NCBI RefSeq assembly: GCF_019320115.1
Contig: NC_089587.1
Location: forward strand, 107,433,158-107,497,157
Direction: 5' to 3'
DNA: 64,000 bases
From: Miscanthus floridulus
Lineage: Eukaryota; Streptophyta; Magnoliopsida; Poales; Poaceae
Part shown: positions 52,547 to 63,764 of the stretch, piece by piece
Layout: each line of letters opens with the position of its first letter
Position numbering within the stretch: the first letter of the stretch is position 1
Position numbers and translations under genes: made by a program
Notes under the pieces: generated by a model
Databases searched by the model: none
What the model was told of the DNA's origin: nothing
The model's input: only the letters and a program-made list of their open reading frames with translations

Positions 52547-52874
52547 TTCATGTCTATATATAATATGCTATCCTTTTATATTAATATTTGGTAATCTTAT
52601 ATTGGATATTTTAGCTACTAAATGAACTCAAATGAAAAACTTTTAACTACAAAGTTTTAAATCTTGTGAAGTAATACAACTTTAGTATAGAATGTATCTT
52701 CATCAGAGACAGTTTAAAAAATTCAAAAAAATGAGTCTCAGAACATGTGAATTTCAAACACATATTTGAGACTCTAGGTGACTTTAAATCAAAAACTTGT
52801 CAATATCAAACATGTAGATCAGGTCGGCCACTAGAACTATGGTATTAACTATGTGAACATTTGAGATCGTTTAG

Positions 52875-54034
52875 TGTTGGTATAAATTAACGCACACAGA
52901 TAAATCCGTAAGCGCACGGATACCGCTATAGCTTTCATCCAGAAGTATTCCAAGTATCGTATCCATAGGGAAACGTGTGAGATTAACTATGGTCTAACTT
53001 AACTAGGGGTAGCAACAAGGTTAGGATAAATAGGAGTGTAGAGAGGATAACTAAGGTTCTCTTGTTCTGACTTGGGTAAGCTATGTCTTCTACTATTCAA
53101 CTAGGGACATTATTAGGGAAAGACACCAACAGAGGATGCTTTTCGTGGTAACCGGGTCCTACTTGGCCTACAAAGGGAGGTGGACTACAACAGATTCAAC
53201 GAGGCTATAAGAATCACCCTCGCGAGCTACCATCGATCTGGAATGCAGGGTGCATCCACGATTAACCTAAGTCTAAGCACCACGCTTATACTTATGATTA
53301 ATACTTTACTCCTCCTAGGAAGAGAATAAAACACTCAAAAGAGTCGCAAACCTGATGAACAATATAAACAATATGCTTACTTGAATCAGAAGTTGATTAC
53401 CAGAGAAATCTCAGAGACAAGCTTAGATAGAACTTAGATCCGCTAAGATACAAGCCGTAGAGAGAGCATCGATAGGCCAACACCTCCTCCAAACTCATCC
53501 CTCACTCTCTATCTCACTATTATTTATAAGACTAGATCCTATGGAGGACTAATCTTCTCTTGATAGCTGGCTCTGATCCTGATGAGGAGAATATGAATTA
53601 GGGTTTTAGGATGGCTCCAGGGAGGGGGGGTACAGGGCTGTATATATAGGGGGTAGCATCAATTCTAGACCCTTAGATCAAACCGACTTGAATAAACGGC
53701 ATAGATGCAATCTAGGAGGCGGTGGAGAACCGACATTTGAAGGAGGGGAGGCTGGCCGGCCCCACCTGGCAGCCACCTACCCTCCGCTTCGGTGGTTTGC
53801 CTCCTAGAGTCTTCTGAAACCTTCTGGAGTTGTTTTCATCATGGATAATTGTGATTAAATCTGACATTTGGGTCCACCTTGGTGGTTTTCTGAATAAACC
53901 CTCCTGCAAACACAGATTTACCAAAACTCATGGAATTTATTAGTTTAAACCTCTAGACCTATGTTTGGTGATGGAATTAAATATAAATGCAGGTTATGTT
54001 GACGGTTTATAATTGGTGTTAGTGACCGTCAACA
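52875..54034 (-). repeat. Gypsy 3' LTR (1,160 bp)
   Basis: Plus-strand ends TGTTGGTATAAATTAACGC and AGTGACCGTCAACA. Matches 60175-61352 closely, but lacks a short segment present there near 61050 (GCTGATAGGTGGGGCCCATAG). Confidence 0.93.
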
Positions 54035-57000
54035 AGCTTTCCCAAGCTTAACCTTTGCCTGTCCCTGAGCAAAGCTAAACTCAACGATGGATCAAGAGTT
54101 GCTTCAATGCTTTCACACCTCAAAAGTACACATGCATTCAATCAAAAATTATCCTCCGGATTAGAATAAACTGGTCTAACTTTCAAACTTACCCATATTA
54201 CCTTTAACCATGGGGCTTTTTAGCCTTCACTTGGATCTTGAACAATTGAAAAATAGAACGATCAAGTCAAGCACTATGTCTCAAGTTCTTTGTTCAAGCA
54301 TTGTTCCAGAGTTTTTTAAGTTTTCAAAATAAAACTCAGAGATTCTATTGTATGACATTCTCAAGTCTCTCAATATATGTGGTATTTGTGGGTCCTCACC
54401 AAGGCAATAAAGATGTTATGCCTTTTTCTCTTCCTACCAATAAGGCTTATGTGAAGCTCATAGGTAGGGAGAAAGCTATAGCATACTTGCAATACATATA
54501 TTGTAAAGTCAAACCTTGGATCCAAAGAGAGTTAAGTCATACAATCAAATCAAGATGTGTATGTGTGTGGATATATGTGGTGGCAAACCTAATTCTACTT
54601 TGCTCCTTGAAAATTTATCTCTCTTTTGAAACTTGAAAACACTTGCTAGAGAGCAGGGGCTATCTTATTCATATCTTTTTTTTCAGGTAGGCATCTAAGT
54701 ACCCATTGTTTAAATATCTCAGACACTTTTGTGTCTATTTTTTCTCAACTTTTTTTCTTTCTCTTTTTTTATGAATAACTTTTGCATAGCCCCATGTCTC
54801 TTTTCTGCAATAAAATTTTGAGATAGCAACAAGAACTTAGAGCATTTATTTGGTGGATGGAAAACCTAACAAATATGTTTTTGTGTTCACTCTCAGTGTA
54901 GGAGTAAATATTTTTGGGTGGATCTAGATGGAAGGCATGTTTCTACGCCTACCCCTAGTGTATGAGTAGTGCATATGTGGGTGGTGTGTATGTGATCTTG
55001 ATTTTAAGAGCATGACAAATCTCTCATAAGGGTCAACAAAGCTTGACAAAACTCAATGCAAAAACAAGCAGCATATATGTAGAGTTTTTCTAGCCTAAAT
55101 AACATGTATGGCTCTGGTGGGAATTCAAGCTTTGTCATACAGGAACTTATCATGTAGCATTTTTGTGTTTTTAAAAGATAAATCTCCAAAACTTTGGTGT
55201 CACTTGGAACAAGATAAAACAACAGCTCAGACCTTCTCATATCATATCCATCAATTACCTAGACTTAGATCAAGCACATGCTACCCACAAGTTTCAAGAT
55301 TAGAGTAAATCTTTATATCAAAATAATCTTATCCAAAACTCGAGAGAATTCAAGGCTGAAAACTTGGTACTTGAAAGGAATTACAACAGAACAACTATTC
55401 ATCATTTCCCTTTAAGAGATTATTCTAAGTCCTCTTTATTTTATTCAGCTCTTAAAAACAAATTAAAGTAAACTAGACACACCTTTTATTTTTAATTTTA
55501 CTAGATCACACATTATTACTATAACTATATATATATTTATTATAAAGATAATTTTTTATTTATTCATCTTTATAATACTAAAAACTAAAACAAAGGGGAA
55601 AGAATACTTACCTGGATACACGAGGATGTTTCTCCCCCAAGCTAGCTCTTTCGGTGAGGGTTCGGTATTGTAAGTCCTTCGAACCAGACTTCTCCTTATG
55701 AAGTTCATTGATCAAGTACCTTGGTTTGCTCTGAAGATGAGAATTCTTGTGATGACGCCTCTAATAGTCATGTCACCTTCTTCCACCAAACCCGCCTTGG
55801 TTTTGAGTTTGATTTTGGTTTGATAGGTTCAGAACCTTCACTTATAGAAATTGGGGAATTAACTAACTCCCCCACACTTTGCTTGAAGTGTATCATGCTC
55901 ATCAAGACAAGGTAGAGATCAAGTGCATGGGCTCTGTTGGTGGAAAAAACACCAATAGAACCTAAAACTTTATTTATTCTTCTCTAACCTTAGGCGCATG
56001 GAACAAAATGAATTTGTTGTTATGTGTTGTGTTCAATTATATCATAGGTGATAAGATTAGAAGATTGAGCATGAATGTAGCATTTAAGTTCATTTGGCAG
56101 AAAATATTAAGTTGTTTAACCTATGGAAGGATTGTCCATAAGGTATTAATATTTACATGATTATGACAATCATCTTCTAGAGATAAGGTGTGCACTTTTT
56201 AGTTCATTTGGTTAAGGCTATGAGATCAAGAAAGTAGTGCTAGGAACAAGCTTAAAGAACTAAACACGTTGAGTTAATCAGATTCGATCAAGTAAGTTAT
56301 AACTCAAACATGTTTGTTTCTTATTTATGTGCCTACCAGAATCAAGGAAAAACTTTTTTTAATTAATGACCATTTACATTAGAATGTTACCTTTGTCATC
56401 GAGCATGATGACACCATGTGACGATGGGTAGATGACTCGTGATGATCCTTCCTTTTTGCTTGAAGTTTTCTTTTTTCGGCTAGCCTCGCATCTTGAGCTG
56501 TTCATGAGCTTCTTGTCTCCTAGATTGCCCTCTTTCTTTCTCATCCTTTTGTCATGCCATCTTTTTACTCTTCGATCTTTGTCACTTTGTTAGACCTTTT
56601 GCCTCACTCATTGTTTTATGCCTGCAAAGGATTAGCAGACAGCACATACCCGAAGGAATATACAATTTTGAAACATGGGTTGTTTGACTAGAATTTTGTA
56701 GTTTCCCTCTATGCTAATGAAAAGATGGTGTTAGAATTATTCTAGCATATTTTTTGTTTATCATGTTCTATATAAGCATGGTTTCAAGGCAAAGGTAACT
56801 TGCAGCTAAAGACAAAGTGAATGATCTTTGATACTTATAGTCTTCCATCCATGATGAATTTCTTTCTGCAATGTTATTGGAGTTCATTGTGTGCCTTGCT
56901 TCATCCCTGATTTGAATTCACCTCATGACTTACCCAAATTGAATTGAGAGTTTCCTACATGGGGTTAGTCCAACAAAATATCTAGTGTTTACATAAATAA

Positions 57001-57652
57001 TTTTTAGTTCAATAACCAAACTAGACTCCATGTCTAATTTGATTAAGGGAGGCTATCTAACCCAAGCACCATGCTTAATTTAAATGCCTATGAAAGTATG
57101 ATTAGTACTTCCAAACCAAAACTTACTAGCATAGAAAAAGAAAGCATGAAAGCATTATAGAGATTTATTCAATTGGAGATCAAAGAACATGGTTGTTATT
57201 GAGCATGACTTAAAGGTAGAGACAACCAAGATGAATTAGCAACATGGCATAAGATTTTTCAGAGAAGTTCATCCCCCACACTTGAATTTTGCAAGGCAAA
57301 ATCAAGTTTGCATGGATGTGATTAAATGTTGCATGATGATTGGTTGGACATACCTTGCGTCATTATCCTTCGTTCTTTTTGCTTCAAAGCTAGAATGGTT
57401 AGTGACAATAATACCTGAAAGAATATTTTCACAATTATATTTCTATGCTCATTTCACAAAGGCATTATAGCAAAAGGTGAAAACTCATATTATCTCCCGA
57501 AAGTGCTTGTTTTAGGATAGAAGCTTGTCCTTGGGAAACCTTTGAATCGCGCTAAGTTGGTGAGGTGATTTCCCCTCCAACACCAACCTTTATGTACCTA
57601 TCTCAAGATTCATGCCAACAAGATTTGCAATATTTATGATAAACATATACAT
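54035..57652. other. Non-coding interior of the minus-strand Gypsy element
   Basis: AT-rich, no frame above 111 codons, no pol motif. GTTAAGCTTGGGAAAGCTTGTTG at the left (minus strand) is the purine tract and LTR start. Where pol would be expected there is only worn sequence. Confidence 0.6.
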
Positions 57653-58609
57653 CTACAACCACCCTTTTAAAATTTTATGAACAAGAAGTATTAGGGGGTT
57701 GAAGATCTCGTGATTGGTAATGTTGGAGAGACCAATTGATTCAGGAAATTTCTCATACGAGCATAGATTTGATGAGATGTTCATGAAATAGCTTCCATGC
57801 TTGTTGATGTCATCTTCCTTTCTAGGCTCTAAGGTTGTTTCTTCATTAATGTCTATAGGTGAAAACATTGTCTCCATCATTCCATGCCCATGACATTCAT
57901 TGGTCATTTTATTGTCCAAGATTTCTCTTGGATTGATGACTCTTGGGGTTATCTTATCTAAGGCCTCCTCCAAAGTTGGATGAGTCATGTTTATTAAAGA
58001 GATTGATTTAAGCTTACCATTTGGATCTAAGCCAAGTTTGGATTCTACCCATAAGGCTTCATCCTTGTCTATACATTCTTTAGCAATGGCATATGAGTTC
58101 TTGATACATTCCAGCCATTGTCATTGCTCTTCTTGGTCATCCTTGTGGCCTTCATGACTTCTATACTTTGGTTGTGTTAGTGGATTTCTAGGGTCATCAT
58201 GAGACTTAGGAGAAAGAGCATAAGAGGGATCATAGGGTTCAAGTATGGGTTGAGAGGTGGGTTCAGATAAGACATCTAATGTGGGCATAGAAGGAAAGAA
58301 GATAGAATTGGCTAAATGACTCAGCTCTCCTTCTATAGCATCACTTGACATGCCACCCTTGAGTTCCTCCCAATGTTCTATATGGGAATAAGGACACTTT
58401 CTAAGAGATCCCTTCTTGAGAGTATTTGAATTATATTCGCTCGAATGTCTCTTGTGAGGCAGATAGTTTAAGTTTTTTCTCAAAATCAACATCGAAAAGA
58501 TCATCCTTAATTTCAAATGGGATTTCTAAAGGTTGAATTTCTTCTTCTCTTGGAGGATTTTGAGGTATAGATGGTTTGGGATTGATAGCTAAACCTTGGG
58601 ATTGAAGTG
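57653..58609 (-). pseudogene. Continuation of gag or unknown ORF downstream of the TRIM
   Basis: Minus-strand pieces 58516-58121 (131 codons; HSSEYNSNTLKKGSLRKCPYSH, then a Pro/Ser/His-rich end) and 57988-57653 (111 codons; EALDKITPRVINPREILDN, EKFPESIGLSNITNHEIFNP). Neither has an enzymatic motif. Such Ser/Pro/Glu-rich segments follow gag in non-autonomous Gypsy elements; identity not established. Confidence 0.45.
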
Positions 58610-59348
58610 TGTCACATCCGACCTAGTTTGGAATTTGGACCATAGTGGCCCATGTGCATGTTAATGAGATATTATAGAGAGTTTAGTCTCACCTTGGTTG
58701 TTAAAGGTAGGATAGACCAACATATAAGGCTTCTAAAGTCCATCCCACCATCCCTGAGTTAATTCTTTTATGCAAAGCGAGGACGAAAGTGTTAGCGAGA
58801 TGGTGGTAGGTGTGGTTCGCTCAGCATGTAGAGTGGATCTGAGCCATTTGGACTCTAGGGCGTTACAAATGGTATCAGAGCTGACCTTCATGGCCACGGG
58901 CACGTGTCTGTCAAGGGTGCGGACATGGGGTTCATTGCGCGTGTAGACCCTACCGGGTGCACGACATGGCTCATGTGCCAGCATCGAACACACGGTCATG
59001 TGTGCTAAGAGGGAACGTTCCTGGTCATCGTTTGTCCGATTGTGGGTGTGTTGGGCCAACGAGGATGTCGGTGCGTTTTAGGGGGGTGTATGTCACATCC
59101 GGCCTAGTTTGGAATTTGGCCTATAGTGGGCCATGTGCATGTTAATGAGATATTATGGAGAGTTTAGTCCCACCTTGTTTGTTAAAGGTGAGATAGACCA
59201 ACATATAAGGCTTCTAGAGTCCATCCCACCATCCCTGAGTTAATTCTTTTATGCGAAGTGAGGACAAAAGTGTAAGCGGGATGGTGGTAGGTGTGGTTCG
59301 CTTAGTGTGTAGAATGGATCTGAGCCATTGGGACTCTAGGGCGTTGCA
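58610..59348 (+). mobile_element. TRIM retrotransposon (739 bp), complete
   Basis: Two 258-bp LTRs (58610-58867 and 59091-59348) starting TGTCACATCCG and ending GGGCGTTACA or GGGCGTTGCA, with the exact 5-bp duplication AAGTG (58605-58609 and 59349-59353). The primer-binding site TGGTATCAGAGC (58870-58881) complements initiator tRNA-Met, and a purine tract TTTTAGGGGGGTGTA (59076-59090) precedes the second LTR. The 223-bp interior has no ORF. A terminal-repeat retrotransposon in miniature, moved by proteins from another element, inserted in the host Gypsy's gag. Confidence 0.96.
58870..58881 (+). promoter_or_regulatory. Primer-binding site of the TRIM
   Basis: TGGTATCAGAGC two bases after the first LTR; initiator tRNA-Met type. 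Confidence 0.93.
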
Positions 59349-59353
59349 AAGTG

Positions 59354-60067
59354 TTTGTGATTTGGCTATCAAAACTTCCTCTTTCTGATCGGGAGATGAT
59401 TCCTTCTCTTCCTTGGGGAGTTCATTATTAATGCTAGTATAGGGAATCTTTCCACTAATTCTATCAAGCATAGACCTTGCTTCACTAGCAAACAAATGAA
59501 GGAAAGCTCCTCTAGAGACTTGATCAAGGGATTGCACTGAATCCTCGCTAAGACCCATATAAAAATGTTGAAGAAGTATCGGGTCTTGAATGGCAAGGTC
59601 TGGGCCAGTGATGATGAGGTCATTAAAATGATCCCATGATGTGGCAAGAGATTCTTCTTCTAATTGTCTAAAAGTTAGAACCTCTTTTTGAAGGCTAACC
59701 ACTTTATTGATGGAAAGAAACATAAACAAAATTTAGAGCATGACGTTTCCCAATCTCCTTGCATACTTCCTACGGTTTGACTATACCATTGTTTAGCTCT
59801 TCCCGTCAAAGAGAATGGAAACAACTTACATATTAAGGTTTTGTCAAACATGCCAGTGATACGCAAGCTTGCACAGGTCTATGCAAACTCCCATAGGTGT
59901 GAGTATGGGTTTTCATTGCCTTCTCCCGGAAAGGATCGTTCCTGAATCATTTTTATAAAATACGGGCGCAGCTCATAGCCAGGTGTTAGGATAGGCTCTA
60001 AAGATTTTAGTGGCTCTAGGCGCGCGCTCATAGAAGCAATGTATTGATAGATAGGAGTGGAATTCAT
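59354..60067 (-). pseudogene. Gag of the minus-strand Gypsy element, broken
   Basis: 60067-59879 reads MNSTPIYQYIASMSARLEPL and IQERSFPGEGNENPYSHLWEFA, stops at TAG, and continues in the same frame as GMFDKTLICKLFPFSLTGRAKQWY. Near 59740 a one-base indel shifts to the frame VVSLQKEVLTFRQLEEESLA, SWDHFNDLIITGPDL, LLQHFYMGLSEDSVQSLDQVSRGAF. These are the Retrotrans_gag core motifs that build the particle. The frame is then entered by the TRIM at 59348. One stop, one frameshift and one insertion make it dead. Confidence 0.88.
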
Positions 60068-60174
60068 AGTAAAAAGGGAAAGAATAAATTAAAAGAAAAG
60101 ATAAAAGATATAAAGTTAAGCTCGGTTCATAGTTAATTCAGCAATTATTTCCCCGGTAATGGTGCTAGAAAGCT

Positions 60175-61352
60175 TGTTGGTATAAATTAACGCACACAAA
60201 TAAATCAACAAGCGCACAGATACCGCTGTAGCTTTCACCCGGAAGTATTCCAAGTATAGTATCCACAGGGAAACGTATGAGATTAACTATGGTCTAACTT
60301 AACTAGGGGTAGCAACAAGGTTAGGATAAATAGGAGCGTAGAGAGGATAACTAAGGTTCTCTTGTTCTGACTTGGGTAAGCTATGTCTTCTACTATTAAA
60401 CTAGAGACATCACTAGGAAAAGACACCAGTAGAGGATGCTTTTCGTAGTTACCGGGTCCTACATGACCTACAAACGGGAGATGGACTATAAAGGATTAAA
60501 CGAGGCTATAAGAGTCATCCTTGCGAGCTACCACTGATCTGGAATGCAAAGTGCATCCATGATTAACCTAAGTCTAAGCACCATGCTTACACTTACTATT
60601 AATACTTTACTCCCCCTAGGAAGAGAATAAAGCACTCAAAAGAGTCGCAAACCTATTGAACAATATAAACAAGATGCTTACTTGAATCAGAAGTTGATTA
60701 CCAGAGAAATCTTAGAGGCAAGCTCAAATAGAACTTGGATCCGCCAAGGTACAAGCCGCAGAGAGAGCACCGATAGGCCAGCACCTCCTCCAAATTCATC
60801 CCTCACTCTCTATCTCACTATTATTTACAAGACTAGATCCTATGGAGGACTAATCTTCTCTTGATAGCTGGCTCTGATCCTAATGAGGAGAATATGAATT
60901 AGGGTTTTAGGATGGCTCTATGGAGGGGGGTACATGGTTGTATATATAGGGGGTAGCATCAATTCTGGACCATCGAATCAAACCAACTTGAATAAATGAC
61001 GTAGATGCAATCTAGGAGGTGGTGAAGAATCGACATTTGAAGGAGGGGCTGATAGGTGGGGCCCATAGACCGGCCAGCCCCACCTGGTAGCCACTTGCCC
61101 TCCACTTTGGTGGTTTGCCTTTTGGAGTCTTCTGGAACCTTCTGGAGTTGTTTTCATCGTGGATAATTGCGATTAAATCTGATATTTGGGTCCACCTTGA
61201 TGGTTTTATGAATAAACCCTCCTGCAAACATAGATTCACTAAAACTCGTGGAATTTATTAGTTTAAACCCCTAGACCTATGTTTGGTGATGGAATTAAAT
61301 AGAAATGCAGGTTATGTTGACGGTTTATAATTGGTGTTTGTGACCATCAACA
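60175..61352 (-). repeat. Gypsy 5' LTR (1,178 bp)
   Basis: Plus-strand ends TGTTGGTATAAATTAACGC and TGTGACCATCAACA. Partner of 52875-54034, with scattered transitions. On the minus strand it begins TGTTGATGGTCACAAAC and is followed by the primer-binding context at about 60174-60150. Confidence 0.93.
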
Positions 61353-61408
61353 TTTAGGAATACACAATTATAAATTTCAAAATCTATAACCTTTTGAACA
61401 CATATTTG

Positions 61409-62721
61409 TGTAAGTGCAATCAAGCTCTAATCATGAGTTTTTGTGATAATGACCACGCAATTAGAAGACTAATGAGATTTGTCGAGTTGACAAGCAGGTG
61501 ATACACAAAAGAGGATGTAACATGAAATGGTGAACCCCTCAATTACATTTGATCATGGCAATGGACTCAAAAGTGTTTTATTATTTCATATTTTGAATTT
61601 GGGTATAGGAAAAGCCATACTACAAAGAGGGATTTAATGCACAAGCTACTATATGCAACCAAGTGCTCAACTTTACCCAAAGCATCCTAAAAACTTCAGC
61701 CATGACAGCAAGCTACATTCTTTCCAATCATTTGATGTCTAGCTAGTGCGGTAGTGCCGCACCCAGAGAGAGGCACTGTCGTAGAGAGGCACTGCCATAG
61801 AGCGGCATTGTCATAGTTGAGCCATGGCACTGCCGTGACTTAACTGACCATTAGGGGTTGGGGAGGTATTTATACCTCTCCCTAATCTTCCCAACGACTC
61901 TCTTCTTGGTTCTCTAGACATTCAGACTGATGCCAATCTGTTTTGTGCTCACTCTCTCTCTTCTTCATTGGTGACCTTGAGCTCCCAAGCATTCCACTGA
62001 GATTTCTCATCCAATCCTTAAGAGAAAAAGGTTCCAAACTCAATTAGAGAGCAGATCCTCTTGTTCCCCAACTCTAAGAGCACTTGGTTCATGTCTTAGT
62101 CGGTGGATTGTGTTTGTTACTCTTACAGCTTGCTCGTAACTGGCTAGAGCATCACCCGTGGAGCTTGCCAACTTATGTGTGGCAGCCCTAGGAGGTTTGT
62201 AACCATCTCTTGCAGCTAGTGGAATCACCCCTCATATCAAGTGTTAATTCTCTTGATGTGAGAACGAGGAAGGATTGCAAAGCCCTAAGCCTTAGTGGCT
62301 AGCCTCAACAACGTGTACTTAGGCAAGTCTTGGTGGCAAGCTAAACCATGGGATAAATACTTGTGTCACTCGTGCTTGATTTACTTTACTTGTCATTCAT
62401 ATTGTTGTTGAGGTGATTTCTAGGGTTTGGTGTCGATCTACTTGTATGTACTTCTCCTACCACTTCTAGTTGTCGATCTGTGATCTACTACATCCTAGGA
62501 AGCTAAGGAATTTTACCGATCTAAATTTCCCTTGTTGGATTTTGAACTGCTTCACAAACTTGTCTCCAAGGGCAGTAGTGCTGCTTTAGGCTGTGGTAGT
62601 GCCGTAGAGCAGTAGTGCTATAGGTCCAGAGCGGCAGTGCCGCAAGCCGAATTTAACGATTTGCCTAAGTTTGTTTTAAATAGGCCTATTTACCCCCTCT
62701 AGGCTAACCAGAGATCCTACA
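61409..62721. mobile_element. Solo LTR (1,313 bp) of an unassigned retrotransposon
   Basis: Starts TGTAAGTGCAATCAAGC and ends AACCAGAGATCCTACA, flanked by the exact duplication ATTTG (61404-61408 and 62722-62726). It contains short repeats GCGGCAGTGCCGC / GTAGTGCCGTAGAG near 61750-61840 and 62575-62650. No coding motif. Orientation and superfamily cannot be fixed; the CCCCTCTAGGCTAACCAGAGATCC end resembles copia LTRs. Confidence 0.88.
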
Positions 62722-63451
62722 ATTTGGGACTCTAAACATCTTCAAATTAAAAGCTTTTCAACTACAAAGTTGTAGATTAGATTGAGAACTATATCTTTTG
62801 TATAGACTATGTGAACATTCGAGATCGTTTGATAATTTTAAATTTTAAATTTCAAATTTCAAAATTTGTGCACTTACAATAATATTTTGGGACCCTAAAC
62901 AGGTCCAAATCAAAAACTTTTCAACTACAAAGTTGTAGTTCTCGTTGAGAGCTATAATTTTGATATAAAGTCTATCTTCATCCAAGTTCATATAAAAATG
63001 TTATGAATTATTTTTTGTTGCAATCATTAACCGAGGCGGACATATTAAGACGTCTGCCTCCATAAATTGATTTACGGAGGCATTTGCCTTAAGCGCCTGC
63101 CTCGGTTAATATCTATTAATCGAGTCGGTTGCATTATAATGCCCACCTCGGTTAATCAATATTAACCGAGGCGGTTGTGCTAGGTTGCCCGCCTCCGTTA
63201 TTCATTAACTGAGGCGGTTGCTGGGCCGGCTGCCGGCCACCGAATAACAGAGGCGGGCAACCGGGCCAATCGCCTCCAAGGCCATTTTCCAAATGCCTTG
63301 GTTAAGTTTTTGTGTAGTAGTGTGCTGATTTGTTGTGAGAGGAAAAACACTATTTATTAGCTAAAAAGTATTGTAGAAGTAGTGCTGCAAAATAGGGTGA
63401 ATCATCAATATTACCCATACTCATTGCTTTGAGTTGAACTACTAGCCTTTA

Positions 63452-63762
63452 CTCCCTCCACCCTAAAATACAAGGTATCCAAACAATTTTTGGATCAAAA
63501 AAGGAGTTTGGCAAAAAAACTAACATGTCCCTCACTAATTAGTTAGTTCAACTATTAACTTGCTTAATTTCCTAGTAAGGCATAGTTTTAAAAGGTAGAC
63601 ATACATGTCATTGATTTTGGCTATCAATTGCATAAGTCATTTTTGGGCAAAGATGGTGTTTAAAAGGCATGCATTGATGTATACATGGATGGAGTTTAAA
63701 AGGCAAGCACATATGGATGGGGTTGAGAAATCCAGAATACCTTATAATTTGGGGAAAAAATA
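63452..63762. mobile_element. Stowaway-like MITE, right end worn
   Basis: CTCCCTCCACCCTAAAATACAAGGTATCC at the left is mirrored by GAATACCTTATAATTTGGGG near 63736-63756; TA precedes the left end. The canonical GGAGGGAG right terminus is missing. Two internal TTTAAAAGGCA(T/A)GCA words (63659 and 63697) are repeated. Confidence 0.65.
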
Positions 63763-63764
63763 AA

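Larger units (their letters stand above)
52875..61352 (-). mobile_element. Non-autonomous Gypsy (Athila/Tat-like) retrotransposon, minus strand, 8.5 kb
   Basis: LTRs at 52875-54034 and 60175-61352 share TG...CA ends, with an exact duplication TTTAG (52870-52874 and 61353-61357). On the minus strand the 3' LTR is preceded by AAGCTTGGGAAAGC (purine tract), and the 5' LTR is followed by TTTCTAGCACCATTACCGGGG, a C-to-T-worn version of the primer-binding context of large plant Gypsy elements. A broken gag lies next to it. No protease, RT or integrase motif appears in any frame of 54035-59200. It is inserted in a CACTA and carries a TRIM. Confidence 0.93.
52249..63322. mobile_element. Non-autonomous CACTA element (TTAACCGAGGCGG family) with nested retroelements
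   Basis: Left end CACTACTACAACAATTTTAACCGAGG and right end, reversed, CACTACTACACAAAAACTTAACC, with the exact duplication TGC (52246-52248 and 63323-63325). Subterminal TTAACCGAGGCGG arrays lie at 52265-52435 and 63028-63300. Its own sequence is only 52249-52874, 61353-61408 and 62722-63322 (about 1.3 kb). The rest is a Gypsy element and a solo LTR inserted later. No transposase. A sister of 21096-22193. Confidence 0.92.

Noticed and set aside
54035..57652. Hidden pol region in the minus-strand Gypsy element
   Set aside because: No protease, RT, RNase H or integrase motif was found in any frame; the longest piece is 111 codons.
61943..61968. GTGCTCACTCTCTCTCTTCTTCA resembles a miR156 target site
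   Set aside because: It needs gaps of several bases to align with the usual complement, lies in a solo LTR and no SPL-type coding context is present.
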